From positions 109,966 through 173,965 of the forward strand of contig NZ_JNVB01000001.1 of NCBI RefSeq assembly GCF_000770305.1: a stretch of 64,000 nt of DNA, given 5' to 3'. Each line of letters begins with the position of its first letter. The first letter of the stretch is position 1. This document shows positions 1 to 10,554 of this stretch, piece by piece. A program made the position numbers and the translations under genes. The notes beneath the pieces are model-generated. The model was given only the letters and a program-made list of their open reading frames with translations. It was not told the DNA's origin and did not search any database. The stretch comes from Erwinia oleae (GTDB lineage Bacteria; Pseudomonadota; Gammaproteobacteria; Enterobacterales; Enterobacteriaceae).

Positions 1-2031
1 CTGAAGCGTAAACTGATACTGCGTTCGGCTGAGCTGGGTATCAATAGTTAAATCCTGCACCGGCTGAAGATAGAGACTGACGCCGGGCACGTTGTCTACG
101 GCGGATTGCAGGCGCGCAATCACCGTCGGGATACGATCTTCACGCTGATCAAGCGGCTTAAGATTAATTTGCAGTCGCCCGCTGTTCAGCGCCGGATTGG
201 TGCCGTCGACGCCAACAAATGAGGTCAGGCTCTGTACCGCCGGATCTTTCATTATGATCGACGCCACCTGCTGCTGGCGCTGCGCCATGCTGGCATAGGA
301 GACGGACTGCGGCGCCTGAAGCGTGCCCTGAATGATGCCGTTGTCCTGAAGCGGGAAGAAACCTTTTGGAATGGCAATCCACAGCAGTACGGTAATGACC
401 AGGGTGGTCAGCGCCACGCCGAGCGTCAGCCACGGATGATTAAGGACGCGGCGCAGAATACGACCGTAACCGGCAATAATGCGTGAAAACATCGCTTCGC
501 TGGCGCGGGAGAAACGGTTTTGCTTGCGCAGCGACTCCACACTGAGCATCCGTGCGCACATCATCGGCGTCAGGGTAAGCGACACCACGGCGGAGATCAG
601 AATCGAAATGGCCAACGTCACCGCGAACTCACGAAACAGCCTGCCGACGATATCGCCCATAAACAGCAGCGGGATCAGCACTGCGATCAGTGAGAAGGTG
701 AGGGAAATAATGGTAAAGCCGATTTCACCTGCGCCTTTCAACGCGGCGGCCATCGGTTTTTCGCCTTTTTCGATATAGCGCGAGATGTTCTCGATCACCA
801 CGATGGCGTCATCGACCACAAAACCGGTGGCGATGGTCAGCGCCATCAGCGTCAGGTTGTTGATGGAAAACCCAAGGAAATAGATCACCGCAAAGGTGCC
901 GACCAGCGACAGCGGCACCGCCACGGCAGGAATGATCGTCGCAGGCACGTTGCGCAGAAACAGATAGATGATCATCACCACCAGCGCGATAGAGAGCATC
1001 AGCTCAAACTGCACGTCGTGCACGGAGGCGCGGATGTTGGTCGTGCGGTCGGTGAGCATTTTCACCTCCACCGACTTCGGCAGCGAAGCGGTAAGGGCGG
1101 GCAGCATCTGACGAATATTGTCGGCGGTGGTGATAATGTTCGCACCCGGCTGACGCTGAATATTGAGCACGATGGCGGGCTGGCGGTTGGCCCACGCGCC
1201 CAGCCACTCGTTTTCGGCGCCCTGTTCGATGGTCGCCACGTCGCGCAGGCGAACCGGCGCGCCGTTCTGCCAGGCAACGATGAGCTGGCGATAGTCCTCG
1301 GCGGATTTCATCTGATCGTTGGCCGAGAGCGTGATGGAGCGCTGCGGGCCGTCCAGGCTGCCTTTGGCCGAATTAACGTTGGCGTTACTGATGGCGGTGC
1401 GCACTGTTTCGCTGTCGAGGCCGAGCGCAGCCAGCGCCTGCGCGTTCAGCTTAACGCGGACGGCGGGGCGCTGGCCGCCTGAAAGCGTCACCAGCCCGAC
1501 GCCCGTGACCTGAGAAATCTTTTGCGCCACGCGCGTTTCCACCATGTCGTGAACCTGCGTCATCGGCATGCTGGTGGTGGTGACCGCCAGGGTCATGATC
1601 GGCGGGTCCGCCGGGTTGACCTTGCTGTATACGGGCGGATTGGGCAGGTCGGAGGGGAGCAGATTCGTCGCCGCGTTGATCGCCGCCTGTACTTCCTGCT
1701 CGGCCACGTCAAGCGGCAGCGTCAGCTGAAACTGTAGCGTCACCACCGATGCGCCACCGGCGCTTTGCGAGGCCATCTGTTTGAGGCCGGACATCTGCCC
1801 GAACTGGCGTTCAAGCGGCGCGGTAATGGCCGAAGTGATGACATCCGGGCTGGCGCCGGGGTAGAGCGTGACCACCTGAATGGTCGGATAGTCCACTTCC
1901 GGCAGGGCGGATACGGGCAGCGCACGGTAGCCAAGAAAGCCCGCCAGCAGGATGGCGATCATCAGCAGCGTGGTGGCAACCGGGCGTAAAATAAACTGGC
2001 GGGACGGCCCGCCGTCGGCGCTCACCTGCAT
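1..2031 (-). CDS. mdtB: MdtB, RND multidrug efflux inner-membrane pump subunit (3' end outside window)
   Basis: This reading frame is open from its ATG at 2031 to the left window edge: 677 codons of a protein that is usually about 1040 residues. The N-terminus ([20 protein letters not shown]) and the run [20 protein letters not shown] are typical of MdtB. The last visible residues read [15 protein letters not shown]. By homology it is one of the two RND subunits of the MdtABC-TolC efflux pump, which exports bile salts, novobiocin and similar compounds using the proton gradient. The start overlaps the mdtA stop as TGATG, so translation is probably coupled. mdtC and baeSR are expected beyond the left edge but cannot be seen. 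Confidence 0.95.
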   Translation of the reverse strand, partial: MQVSADGGPSRQFILRPVATTLLMIAILLAGFLGYRALPVSALPEVDYPTIQVVTLYPGASPDVITSAITAPLERQFGQMSGLKQMASQSAGGASVVTLQFQLTLPLDVAEQEVQAAINAATNLLPSDLPNPPVYSKVNPADPPIMTLAVTTTSMPMTQVHDMVETRVAQKISQVTGVGLVTLSGGQRPAVRVKLNAQALAALGLDSETVRTAISNANVNSAKGSLDGPQRSITLSANDQMKSAEDYRQLIVAWQNGAPVRLRDVATIEQGAENEWLGAWANRQPAIVLNIQRQPGANIITTADNIRQMLPALTASLPKSVEVKMLTDRTTNIRASVHDVQFELMLSIALVVMIIYLFLRNVPATIIPAVAVPLSLVGTFAVIYFLGFSINNLTLMALTIATGFVVDDAIVVIENISRYIEKGEKPMAAALKGAGEIGFTIISLTFSLIAVLIPLLFMGDIVGRLFREFAVTLAISILISAVVSLTLTPMMCARMLSVESLRKQNRFSRASEAMFSRIIAGYGRILRRVLNHPWLTLGVALTTLVITVLLWIAIPKGFFPLQDNGIIQGTLQAPQSVSYASMAQRQQQVASIIMKDPAVQSLTSFVGVDGTNPALNSGRLQINLKPLDQREDRIPTVIARLQSAVDNVPGVSLYLQPVQDLTIDTQLSRTQYQFTLQ

Positions 2032-3257
2032 CAGGAACGTGCTCCTTTCGCTGGCTGCACGCGGGCATCCGGCTGGATGGACTGCGGCGCGACAACCTCA
2101 ACCGTCGCGCCGTCGGTCAGGCGGTCGGTGCCATCGGTGACGACGCGTTCGCCGACGTTCAGTCCGGCGTTGACCACGGCTTTCTCGCTGTCCTGCATAC
2201 CCACGGTGATCAATTTTTTACTGACTTTGTTTTCGGCGTTTACCACCCAGACAAAGTGGCCTTCACTGCCCATTTGCAGCGCGGCCGCCGGAACAACGAT
2301 TGCGTCGTTCAGCGTGCTGGCCTTTAATCGTGCGTTAACAAACTGGTTGGGGAAAAGCGCGTCGTCGGTATTGCTGAACCGCGCTTTGAGCCTGAGGGTG
2401 CCGGTGGTGGTATCGATCTGATTATCCATGCTTAACAGCGCGCCGCTGGCGATCAGCGTGCTGTTGCCGCGATCCCAGGCCTCGACCGGCACCGGTTGAC
2501 CGCTTTTTCTGGCGGCAACCAGGGTGGCGATATCATTTTCAGGCAGGCTGAATACCACATCAATCGGATGCGTTTGCGTGATAATGACCAGACCATTGCT
2601 GTCGCCGCTGGTCACGTAGTTGCCCACGTCCACCTGCCGCAGGCCAACGCGGCCCGCGACCGGCGCAATAATGCGACTGTAGGTTAGATTGAGTCGGGCG
2701 CTGGCGACGCTGCCTTCGTCGGCTTTCAGCGTGCCGAGCGTTTCATTAACCAGCGAGCGTTGATTATCCAGCTCCTGTTGTGAAACCAGATTGGTTTTCG
2801 CCAGTTTTTCATAGCGAGTCAGATCGCGGCGGGCGTTGGCCAGCGTGGCCTGATCTTTCGCCTGCTGACCCTGCGCCTGCGTCAGCGCCACCTCGTAAGG
2901 ACGTGGATCGATCTCTGCCAGCAGTTGGCCTGCCTTGACCTCTTCGCCTTCGGTAAAGTGGACGGCCATCAGCTCGCCATCCACGCGGCTGCGCACGGTC
3001 ACCGTATTGGCGGCGGTCACCGTTCCCAGGCCGGTGAGAAAGACCGGCACGCTCTGCCGTACGGCGGCGCTGGCCTGCACCGGCACCGTGGCGCCCGTCG
3101 CACCGCGTCGGCCGCCACTTTTTCCGCCTTTGCCGCGTGGCGCTTCGGTGGTTTTTTCCGACGGCTGGCTGCTGTGCCACCAGGCGTAACCGCCAGCCAG
3201 ACAGGCAAAGACGATGAGAACAAGGATTATTTTCAGAGGACGACGCCCGGCATTCAT
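2031..3257 (-). CDS. mdtA: MdtA, periplasmic membrane-fusion subunit of the MdtABC efflux pump
   Basis: The 408-residue protein begins [13 protein letters not shown]. The open frame extends 28 codons further upstream, but this ATG sits directly before the expected N-terminal membrane anchor (about residues 9-26) and gives the usual MdtA length. A basic, glycine-rich linker follows, then the conserved block [20 protein letters not shown], a coiled-coil hairpin (about 130-200), the lipoyl and beta-barrel region, and the typical C-terminus KGARS. MdtA joins the MdtBC pump to TolC across the periplasm. It is the first gene of the mdt operon here. The 159 bp upstream should carry its promoter; I saw no convincing BaeR box. 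Confidence 0.95.
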   Translation of the reverse strand: MNAGRRPLKIILVLIVFACLAGGYAWWHSSQPSEKTTEAPRGKGGKSGGRRGATGATVPVQASAAVRQSVPVFLTGLGTVTAANTVTVRSRVDGELMAVHFTEGEEVKAGQLLAEIDPRPYEVALTQAQGQQAKDQATLANARRDLTRYEKLAKTNLVSQQELDNQRSLVNETLGTLKADEGSVASARLNLTYSRIIAPVAGRVGLRQVDVGNYVTSGDSNGLVIITQTHPIDVVFSLPENDIATLVAARKSGQPVPVEAWDRGNSTLIASGALLSMDNQIDTTTGTLRLKARFSNTDDALFPNQFVNARLKASTLNDAIVVPAAALQMGSEGHFVWVVNAENKVSKKLITVGMQDSEKAVVNAGLNVGERVVTDGTDRLTDGATVEVVAPQSIQPDARVQPAKGARS

Positions 3258-3416
3258 ATTGTTATGTGCTCTCCGATAGCAAATTTTCGCGCAGTGGGTC
3301 AACGTGACCCGCAAGTCCTCTATTTTAGCGGCTTTCAACAAGTCAAAAATGGAGGAATTAAGAATAACTGTTCAACCGGTGTAAGTATGGCCGTTCAGCG
3401 CCGCTCAGAAAGCGAA

Positions 3417-4769
3417 TCAGCGAAACATCACCTGCGCCCAGCGCGCCAGTCCGGCGGTCACCGAGCCGAAATCATCGCCGCTCGCCAGCGGAATCGCCGG
3501 CAATTGCGCCGAAATCGCCTGCCGCAGTAGCGGAGAGCGGGCGCTGCCGCCGGTAAGATAGACCACGTCAGGCCGCGTGGCGCTGGCGTCAAGCGCCAGT
3601 TGCACCTGCTCCTGAATACGTTCAAGCGGTTGGGCAATCGCCGCCTCAAGCATCGGCAGGTCAATGGTTGCATAAAGCGCCTGCTCGACGAACGCCAGCG
3701 AGCTGCCGACCTGATGCTGTTCGGAGAGGGCGACTTTGCTCTCTTCTGCGGCGCGCACGAGGCGATAACTCAGCTTCTGTTGCCAGACCCTGAGCAGCCG
3801 CCTGACCTGTTCAGGGGCGGCGGCGTCGCGGATCAGCGTTTCAATCAGCCGGCGGCTGGCGGCAGCGTAAAATTCGCTCTGCGCCGGAACGTCATTAACA
3901 GCCACGGCGTTCCACCACGGCAGTACCGGCAGGGCGGTGCCTTTTCCCGTGACGCCGCCGCAGCCGAGCAGCGGCATCAGCTCTTTAAACGCCAACATGA
4001 TATCCAGATCGTTGCCGCCAACCCGGCAGCCGCTGTGGCCCAGCAGACTGCCGCTGCGGTCGGATTTGCCGTGCCAGGCCGGGCCCATTAACAGCATCGA
4101 ACAGTCAGTGGTGCCGCCGCCAATGTCCACCACCAGTACACGCGTCTCTTTTTGTAGCGTTGCTTCGAAATCCAGCCCGGCCGCCACCGGTTCGAACTGA
4201 AATTCAATATCACGAAAGCCCGCCCGTCCCGCCGCGCGCGCCAGAATACCCTGCGCCTGACGGTTTGCTTCGTCGCCGCCCAGCCCCTGAAAGTTTATCG
4301 GCCGGCCGATCACCGCCTGATCGATGACGTCATCAAGCTGGCGCTCCGCCGTCTGGCGGATGTGCAGCATCGTGGCGCAGACCAGATCCTCAAAAAAGGC
4401 GATCTGCTGCGGTTTCAACCCGTTCGCGCCAAGAAACGACTTGGGGGATTTTACAAACCAGACGTCTTCAGGATCGGCCATATAGTGAGCCAGCGCGTCA
4501 AGACCAAAGCGCACGCTCCCCGGCGTAACGTCGATATCCTCTTCACGATTGGCGCTCAACGCGCGGCGCAGCAGCGCCTGATTTTCGGCATCTGGCGTTG
4601 GGATCTGGTGGTGGCGAAACAGCCATTCGCTGACCGATTCGCGCGTGGGCGCGCAGAGCATGGAAGGCAGCAGCGCGGCGTTTTGCTCAAGGGGAAGGGC
4701 GGTCGGGACGCCTTCTTTCATCACTGCAACCGAGCAGTTGGCCGTTCCGTAATCAAAACCGATATACAT
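3417..4769 (-). CDS. yegD: YegD, Hsp70-family chaperone-like protein
   Basis: A 450-residue actin-fold ATPase of the Hsp70 superfamily. The phosphate-1 loop is GFDYGTANCSVAV (residues 4-16), the phosphate-2 loop DIGGGTTDCS lies near residue 213, and the adenosine motif YLTGGSARSPLL near 404. It is much shorter than DnaK because the substrate-binding and lid domains are missing, which is normal for YegD. The substrate is unknown. The gene lies between mdtA and dgcE on the same strand, as in E. coli. It is 62 bp from the end of dgcE, with no terminator visible, so co-transcription with dgcE is possible. Confidence 0.93.
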   Translation of the reverse strand: MYIGFDYGTANCSVAVMKEGVPTALPLEQNAALLPSMLCAPTRESVSEWLFRHHQIPTPDAENQALLRRALSANREEDIDVTPGSVRFGLDALAHYMADPEDVWFVKSPKSFLGANGLKPQQIAFFEDLVCATMLHIRQTAERQLDDVIDQAVIGRPINFQGLGGDEANRQAQGILARAAGRAGFRDIEFQFEPVAAGLDFEATLQKETRVLVVDIGGGTTDCSMLLMGPAWHGKSDRSGSLLGHSGCRVGGNDLDIMLAFKELMPLLGCGGVTGKGTALPVLPWWNAVAVNDVPAQSEFYAAASRRLIETLIRDAAAPEQVRRLLRVWQQKLSYRLVRAAEESKVALSEQHQVGSSLAFVEQALYATIDLPMLEAAIAQPLERIQEQVQLALDASATRPDVVYLTGGSARSPLLRQAISAQLPAIPLASGDDFGSVTAGLARWAQVMFR

Positions 4770-4831
4770 ATTTTCCCCCGTTAGCGTTAAAAAAGGGAGG
4801 GACTTTAGGCCGGGAGGTCAGTGAGAGCAAC

Positions 4832-7800
4832 CTATTTTATTGCAAAATAGCCGGTATTAAGCAGCGCATTCAGCGGCTCACGCGGCATTATTGCTTCGCC
4901 CCAGGCGTGATCGACGCCGATATTCGCCAGGGTGTTCAGCGCGACGGGCAGCTCAATGGGGCCAGCAATGGTCAGTATGTGCATGCGCTGCGCGTGACCC
5001 TGAATAATGGACACCATCATTTCATCCATCAGATTGAAGTGTACGTTGGCGGTCATTTGCGGGTTGAGGATCAGATAATCAATCATCTCCCCGGGCATCT
5101 GATTAAAGGCGTCGAGGTTTCGCCCAACGTCGCTGAGTACGATGCCGCAGCCCGCCTCACGCAGACGCGCCACCGGCGGCGAAAGTTTATCGATATCCGT
5201 CAGCAGCGCCTCTGCGCCAATGGAAAAGTGCAGCAGCTGCGCCGGCAGGTCAATGCGATCTATGTTGTTAATGACTTCATCAATTAACGTCTCGTCGCGC
5301 AGTCCCTGGGGTGAAAGCGGCAACACCACCGACAGCGCCTTATTGACCATCCCGGACGCGTAGTGTTGAAAAAACTCCCTGACCATTTTTCGGTCAAGCA
5401 TGATAAACAGCGCATCGTCATGAAGGCCAGCGCGGAAGCTCGCTTCCTCTATTTCTTCGCCCTGCGCGCTGAACAGCTGGATTTCAGCCAGACAGAGGCT
5501 GACCGACTGCGTTTTGCGCGGCGGCGCAACCGGCCAGACGAGGAGACGCATCGGCTGGTCAGCGAGGATCTGTTCAATGTCGGGCCGTGAAAGCAGCGGT
5601 TTGAGAGTGTTCAATAACTGCGGTTCATACACGGATAGCTGTCCGCGCCCGTTATGTTTGGCGTTGTAGCAGGCGAGATCGGCCTGCGCCATAATTTCAC
5701 TGGCCATCACGTTATCTTTATCGAACATGGTAATACCGGCGCTGGCGCCGACGCGATGCAGACGTCCCTCCCACAGCAGGCGATAGTCGTTTACGGCGGC
5801 AATAATGCGGGAGATGATTTCGCGCGCTTTATCCGGTGGGCAACTGTGAAGCAGCACGCCGAACTCATCACCGCCCAGGCGCGCCAGAAAGTCCGTGCCG
5901 CGAAGATGGTGTTTCATTACGCTGGCAACTTCCCGCAACAGTGCATCGCCAGCCGCGTGTCCTGCGGTGTCGTTGACCGCTTTGAAGCGATCGAGATCGA
6001 TAAAGGCCAGCGCGTGCTCAAGATGCTGGTCGCTGGCGGTTGTCAGCATTTGCTTCAGCTGTTGTTCAAAGCTCACGCGATTAGGCAGGTGTGTCAACAT
6101 ATCATGTGAAGCGCTGTAGCTCAGGCGGCGCAGCATTTCTCGCGATTCGCTGACGTCCTGAATAACGAGCACATAGCCAATATCTTCTCCCGCCTGCGTT
6201 TTCAGCGGCATGATGCTGTAGTGGATGTCGAATTTGTCACCGGCGACATTGTGCAACACCATTTCCTGATCGATACCCGCTGCCGATCGGTTGTCATGCT
6301 GTTCAAAAAGCAGCAGATTATCAATGGGCGGGCCATCACTGTCAGGCGTGATGCGCAAAATATCATTAACCGGCCGGCCTTCCGCCTGCTCCTGCGCCCA
6401 ACCCGTCATCGCTTCCGCCACCGGATTCATAAACATCACCCGCATCGCCTGGTCGGTACTGATCACCGCTTCGCCGATGGCATCCAGCGTGATATGCATT
6501 CGCTCTTTTTCCTGGTACAGCGCATCGGTGAGCCGCTGCATGGTGCTGACGTCCTGATTAACGCCCAGCATCCTGTCCAACCCGCCTTTTTCATCCAGCA
6601 CCAGCGTGGACTGGCTGCGAACAAACCGAATGCCGCTCTCGGTATGAATACGAAACTGAATATCAATCGGCGTGGCATTTCTGACGGCCTGGTCGAAGGC
6701 ATCAATGGCTGTCTGACGATCGTCAGGCAGCAGACTATTGGCCCAGGTAAGGTAGGTTGCTTTCCCTGCGGCAGGCAGATCGTAGATCTCGAACATCCTT
6801 TTGTCCCAGTTCATTTCCCCGGTTTTCAGGTTCCAGTCCCAGACGCCAATGCCGCCCGCTTCGTTCGCCAGGGTAATACGCTGCATCAGGCTGCGGTTTT
6901 CTTCTTCACTATTTTTCAGATCGGTAACATCTTTGATCTGCGAGATAAAGTAGAGCGGCAGGTTTTCGTTGTCACGCACCAGCGATACCGCCAGCTGCGC
7001 CCAGACGATTTGGCCGTCCTTGCGGAAATATCGCTTCTCCAGGCTGTAGGTTTCGATATCACCCTTTAATACGGCATCCCGTAAAGCAAGGTCATTGTTT
7101 AAATCGTCCGGGTGGGTCAGGGTCTGAAAGGTTAACTTTTTCAGCTCTTCCGGTTCATAACCCAGCAGGTGACAGAGCGCTTTATTGACCTGTAGCCATT
7201 GCCCTTCCGGAGACACTAACGCCATGCCGATGGCAGAGAATTCGATTGCGTGGCGAAAGCGGGTTTCGCTCTCCTGAATATGTTTCTTTTCTTCGCGGAA
7301 AGAGTGCATCACCAGCGCCATGACGTGGCTGGGAATGATGGCCATCAAAAAGGGCAGCCAGGGCGCGCGGGTCATAAAACTGGTCACGGCAACCAGGTTG
7401 TTGAGTTGATGCAGCGCCAGCAGCATGGTCATCATTGAAAGGGAAGCAAGAAACACCACGAACGCCTCAAAGCGCGGCAGGCGAACCGCGCTGTAAAACA
7501 GCACAACGATGACCACGGTGAAAGGCCAGGGCAGATAGCGCAATGCGATATAGTTTAATAACAGCGTGCCCACCAGCGTGATTAACGTTTCGGGCAGGGC
7601 ATGCTGGTTAACGTTTTTAGCGGCAGGATCGCTGTTCCACAGCAGACAAACCGGCCCGAGCGCCAGCATCCCCACCACTTCCGACATGACCCAGGTTGAA
7701 AAAAATTGAAATGAAGCGGTGTCGCCCTTAAGCAGACAGGCCACCAGGCCGCTTACCAGCGGCATAAGCAGCCCCACTGACAGGAGCATTTTGCCCCAGT

Positions 7801-8164
7801 TCTTTAGCGACGCCAGCGGGGCGCTATCTTTAAACAGCCATCGCAGCAGCGCGCCGCCGGCCAGCGCGTGAAGCAGATTAATCAACGTAAAGGTAACGTT
7901 TGCGAAAGAAAGACCAAACACCAGCGCGTTGGCGCCGATGACCCCTGCCACACAGCAGAACAGCGGGGCAGGCAGCGCGCGCGGCGGCAGACGATAGGTC
8001 ATCACCGTCATCAGCGCGGTGGCGAACCACAGCGGGGAAATATGCCCGCTGATCTTAATCAGTTGAAGGCAGAAAAGCGTTAAGCCGAAGGAAAGTACGC
8101 CAGGCAAAAGCGCGCGTTTTATTGGCGAAAGGCGATCGGTGCTTAAAAAAGCGTTTTTTGTCAT
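4832..8164 (-). CDS. dgcE: DgcE (YegE), membrane diguanylate cyclase with three PAS domains
   Basis: A 1110-residue signalling protein. An N-terminal MASE1 membrane domain of about 8-10 helices (roughly 1-285) is followed by three PAS/PAC units (about 300-675), a GGDEF domain and a degenerate EAL domain. The cyclase signature RLGGDEF is intact, with GGDEF at residues 764-768. RGTD five residues upstream forms a product-inhibition I-site, so the enzyme should make c-di-GMP and be feedback inhibited. In the C-terminal domain the EALLRW-type motif is replaced by LAEIQL, so phosphodiesterase activity is unlikely. It matches E. coli DgcE from end to end (C-terminus GYFAIK against SYFAIN). In E. 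coli DgcE drives curli and cellulose control. Here it lies near exopolysaccharide genes, but no direct link is shown. Confidence 0.95.
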   Translation of the reverse strand: MTKNAFLSTDRLSPIKRALLPGVLSFGLTLFCLQLIKISGHISPLWFATALMTVMTYRLPPRALPAPLFCCVAGVIGANALVFGLSFANVTFTLINLLHALAGGALLRWLFKDSAPLASLKNWGKMLLSVGLLMPLVSGLVACLLKGDTASFQFFSTWVMSEVVGMLALGPVCLLWNSDPAAKNVNQHALPETLITLVGTLLLNYIALRYLPWPFTVVIVVLFYSAVRLPRFEAFVVFLASLSMMTMLLALHQLNNLVAVTSFMTRAPWLPFLMAIIPSHVMALVMHSFREEKKHIQESETRFRHAIEFSAIGMALVSPEGQWLQVNKALCHLLGYEPEELKKLTFQTLTHPDDLNNDLALRDAVLKGDIETYSLEKRYFRKDGQIVWAQLAVSLVRDNENLPLYFISQIKDVTDLKNSEEENRSLMQRITLANEAGGIGVWDWNLKTGEMNWDKRMFEIYDLPAAGKATYLTWANSLLPDDRQTAIDAFDQAVRNATPIDIQFRIHTESGIRFVRSQSTLVLDEKGGLDRMLGVNQDVSTMQRLTDALYQEKERMHITLDAIGEAVISTDQAMRVMFMNPVAEAMTGWAQEQAEGRPVNDILRITPDSDGPPIDNLLLFEQHDNRSAAGIDQEMVLHNVAGDKFDIHYSIMPLKTQAGEDIGYVLVIQDVSESREMLRRLSYSASHDMLTHLPNRVSFEQQLKQMLTTASDQHLEHALAFIDLDRFKAVNDTAGHAAGDALLREVASVMKHHLRGTDFLARLGGDEFGVLLHSCPPDKAREIISRIIAAVNDYRLLWEGRLHRVGASAGITMFDKDNVMASEIMAQADLACYNAKHNGRGQLSVYEPQLLNTLKPLLSRPDIEQILADQPMRLLVWPVAPPRKTQSVSLCLAEIQLFSAQGEEIEEASFRAGLHDDALFIMLDRKMVREFFQHYASGMVNKALSVVLPLSPQGLRDETLIDEVINNIDRIDLPAQLLHFSIGAEALLTDIDKLSPPVARLREAGCGIVLSDVGRNLDAFNQMPGEMIDYLILNPQMTANVHFNLMDEMMVSIIQGHAQRMHILTIAGPIELPVALNTLANIGVDHAWGEAIMPREPLNALLNTGYFAIK

Positions 8165-8265
8165 TTACTTATCCAGCATGGAGCAAGACCACCCTGTTGT
8201 GCAAGCAACGTCATCTGAGACTGACTAATATAACGCTTTCTAATGCCTTACGTAAATTTAACCGC

Positions 8266-8925
8266 TCAGAACAACTGTTTTTGTATGACAGCAACCTCAT
8301 GACGTAATTTTAACAACTCTTCACGCGTCCATGCGTGATCGATTCCTGCAAGTTGGACCGACAGCCGCTGGAGGAACTGCTGGGTGGTGGCGATCCGTCC
8401 GTGGCCTAAGAGTAATACAGGAAGCAGTAGGGTGAGACAAACCTGCCAGAAGGCGAAAGGCTGAGGTAAGCGCCCGCGCTGGCTGAACAAAAACACGGTG
8501 CTGAGTATGAAACCCAACGTCAGGCCGGTGACCACTTCACTGGTTGAGTGGTAGTGCAGCAACAGACGGGAGGCGCCGACAATCAGCGGAATAAAATAGC
8601 CCACTGCGCAGGCGACGCCGCGCCAGAAACTGCTAAGCCCGCCGCTGAGCAACCAGAGAAGGACCGGCCAGAGCGTGGCAGACATCGCGCTGTGGCCACT
8701 GAAGCCGGTAAAATTGAAGCGGGCATTGCCGATCCCGAAACCCATAAAAGCGATTTTTGACAGGCTGACTACCGCGCCTGCGGTACAGAAGGCCGCTATC
8801 CAGTACCAGACCGCACGAGGATCGCTACTTTTTAATTTGATGGCAATCGCCACAATAACGGCAGTTGGGATCAGTAACATGCTGTCGCCGAAGTAGGTCA
8901 AAATATGAACGATATGCCAAATCAC
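8266..8925 (-). CDS. PAP2-family lipid phosphatase, membrane protein
   Basis: A polytopic membrane protein of the PAP2 (type 2 phosphatidic acid phosphatase) superfamily. Visible motifs are SGHSAMSA (about 76-83) and SRLLLHYHSTSE (about 119-130). These are the SGH and SRx5Hx3D motifs, with Glu in place of the final Asp. The family removes phosphate from lipid phosphates such as undecaprenyl pyrophosphate or phosphatidylglycerol phosphate; the substrate here is not known. I chose the GTG at 8925 because AAGGAA lies 7 bases before it; the open frame continues to an ATG at 8979 without a good ribosome site. E. coli lacks this gene between yegE and udk. It could supply or recycle undecaprenyl phosphate for the nearby polysaccharide systems, which is inference. 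Confidence 0.85.
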   Translation of the reverse strand: MIWHIVHILTYFGDSMLLIPTAVIVAIAIKLKSSDPRAVWYWIAAFCTAGAVVSLSKIAFMGFGIGNARFNFTGFSGHSAMSATLWPVLLWLLSGGLSSFWRGVACAVGYFIPLIVGASRLLLHYHSTSEVVTGLTLGFILSTVFLFSQRGRLPQPFAFWQVCLTLLLPVLLLGHGRIATTQQFLQRLSVQLAGIDHAWTREELLKLRHEVAVIQKQLF

Positions 8926-9138
8926 TCTGTTTCCTTTTTTATTGTCTGAAGCCGGGACAGCAATTAACGGGGCAATCAATACTTATCGGCAATGCAGCCG
9001 AAAGCCTGCCGTCTCCTGGCTCGAAATGTGAAGTTGATCTCATTAATTTTAGTTTACGGGTGAAGCGTAACCTTGGCTAAGGGTAAAATCTGAAAAGGCA
9101 TCGGGCGCATTTTACTGGCGTCAACCTGGTGAAATCCT

Positions 9139-9144
9139 TATAAT
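9139..9144 (+). promoter_or_regulatory. Candidate -10 element of the udk promoter
   Basis: A perfect TATAAT lies 59 bp before the udk start codon, in the divergent region between the PAP2 gene and udk. No strong -35 hexamer is seen at the right distance; TGGCGT at 17 bp is the best fit and is poor. The call therefore rests on the -10 match and its position. Confidence 0.4.
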
Positions 9145-9202
9145 TGCGCGCGAAATCCTCCTCCCCATTGTCTCTGACAATCAGTAATCAGGTCTTTAAT
9201 TT

Positions 9203-9844
9203 ATGACTGACAAGTCACATCAGTGCGTCATCGTAGGTATTGCCGGCGCCTCTGCCTCAGGAAAAAGTCTTATCGCCAGTACCCTGTATCGTGAAGTCCG
9301 CGAGCGGGTTGGCGATGAAAATATAGGCGTAATCCCTGAGGATGCCTACTACAAAGACCAGAGCCATTTGACGATGGATGAGCGGGTGAAAACCAACTAC
9401 GATCATCCCAGCGCGATGGATCACAGCCTGCTGTTCCAACATTTGCAGATGCTGAAAGCGGGCAAGGCCATCGATCTGCCGGTGTACAGCTATGTTGAGC
9501 ACACCCGCACCGTGCAAACCGTGCAACTCAAACCTAAAAAGGTCATCATTCTTGAGGGGATTCTGCTGCTGACCGATGTGCGTCTGCGTCAGGAGATGAA
9601 TTTCTCGATTTTTGTTGATACGCCGCTGGACATTTGCCTGATGCGCCGCATGAAACGCGACGTTAACGAGCGCGGCCGCTCCATGGATTCGGTGATGTCG
9701 CAGTATCAGAAAACCGTTCGACCGATGTTCCTGCAATTTATCGAACCCTCGAAGCAGTACGCCGATATCATCGTGCCACGCGGTGGTAAAAACCGTATTG
9801 CCATTGATATTCTGAAGGCAAAAATTAATCAATTCTTTGAATAA
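9203..9844 (+). CDS. udk: Uridine/cytidine kinase
   Basis: A 213-residue protein, the same length as E. coli Udk. The P-loop is GASASGKS at residues 15-22. [12 protein letters not shown] and the NYDHPSAMD block are typical of the family, and LEGILLLTD is the Walker B region. It phosphorylates uridine and cytidine to UMP and CMP in pyrimidine salvage, in the cytoplasm. It is followed 12 bp later by dcd, so the two are probably one transcript, as in other enterobacteria. UMP supply feeds UTP and UDP-sugars, but no specific link with the polysaccharide genes is implied. Confidence 0.97.
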   Translation: MTDKSHQCVIVGIAGASASGKSLIASTLYREVRERVGDENIGVIPEDAYYKDQSHLTMDERVKTNYDHPSAMDHSLLFQHLQMLKAGKAIDLPVYSYVEHTRTVQTVQLKPKKVIILEGILLLTDVRLRQEMNFSIFVDTPLDICLMRRMKRDVNERGRSMDSVMSQYQKTVRPMFLQFIEPSKQYADIIVPRGGKNRIAIDILKAKINQFFE

Positions 9845-9856
9845 AGGGCGTTTCCG

Positions 9857-10438
9857 ATGAGATTATGCGATCGCGATATTGAAGCCTGGCTGGATGACGG
9901 GCGGCTCGACATCTCTCCTCGCCCTCCCGTTGAGCGCATCAACGGCGCCACCGTTGATGTTCGTCTCGGTAACCTGTTTCGAACTTTTCGCGGTCATACC
10001 GCCGCGTTTATCGATCTGAGCGGCCCTAAAGACGAGGTGAGCGACGCGCTGGATCGCGTCATGAGCGATGAGATCGTGCTGGCTGAAGGCGACGCGTTTT
10101 TCCTCCATCCGGGCGAACTGGCGCTGGCGGTGACATTCGAATCCGTCACGCTGCCTGACAACCTGGTCGGCTGGCTGGACGGACGTTCATCGCTGGCGCG
10201 TCTCGGGCTGATGGTTCACGTCACCGCGCACCGAATCGATCCGGGCTGGCAGGGCCGAATTGTGCTGGAGTTCTATAATTCAGGTAAGCTACCGCTGGCG
10301 CTCCGTCCCGGCATGTTGATTGGCGCATTGAGCTTTGAACCACTTTCCGGGCCTGCCGCACGGCCCTACAACCGCAGGCAGGATGCAAAATACAAAGGCC
10401 AGCAGGGCGCCGACGCCAGCAGAATAGATAAAGATTAG
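9857..10438 (+). CDS. dcd: dCTP deaminase
   Basis: A 193-residue protein, the usual Dcd length. It begins [17 protein letters not shown] and has the conserved blocks [20 protein letters not shown] and [17 protein letters not shown]. These hold the active-site arginine/serine region and the catalytic glutamate of the trimeric dUTPase-like fold. It deaminates dCTP to dUTP, the main source of dUMP for thymidylate synthesis in enterobacteria. It follows udk closely. A 116 bp gap without a clear terminator separates it from asmA. Confidence 0.97.
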   Translation: MRLCDRDIEAWLDDGRLDISPRPPVERINGATVDVRLGNLFRTFRGHTAAFIDLSGPKDEVSDALDRVMSDEIVLAEGDAFFLHPGELALAVTFESVTLPDNLVGWLDGRSSLARLGLMVHVTAHRIDPGWQGRIVLEFYNSGKLPLALRPGMLIGALSFEPLSGPAARPYNRRQDAKYKGQQGADASRIDKD

Positions 10439-10554
10439 CGTCTGTCGGACAGCTCCGGCAGAGCGTTTTCGCCGGGCAAATTCTTTAAAGCCTGCCAGGA
10501 TTAACGGCCCGGCAGCCTGTCTGCGGGTAAAGATTGCGTTAACAAGGGGAAGGC

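Noticed and set aside
1018..1482. 154-codon plus-strand frame opposite mdtB
   Set aside because: It is antisense to the well-conserved mdtB frame, and the product is a His/Arg/Gly-rich shadow.
3258..3416. BaeR operator upstream of mdtA
   Set aside because: No stretch resembling the known BaeR box was found on either strand by eye.
6221..7069. 282-codon plus-strand frame opposite dgcE
   Set aside because: It is antisense to the PAS region of dgcE, with no ribosome site and no domain.
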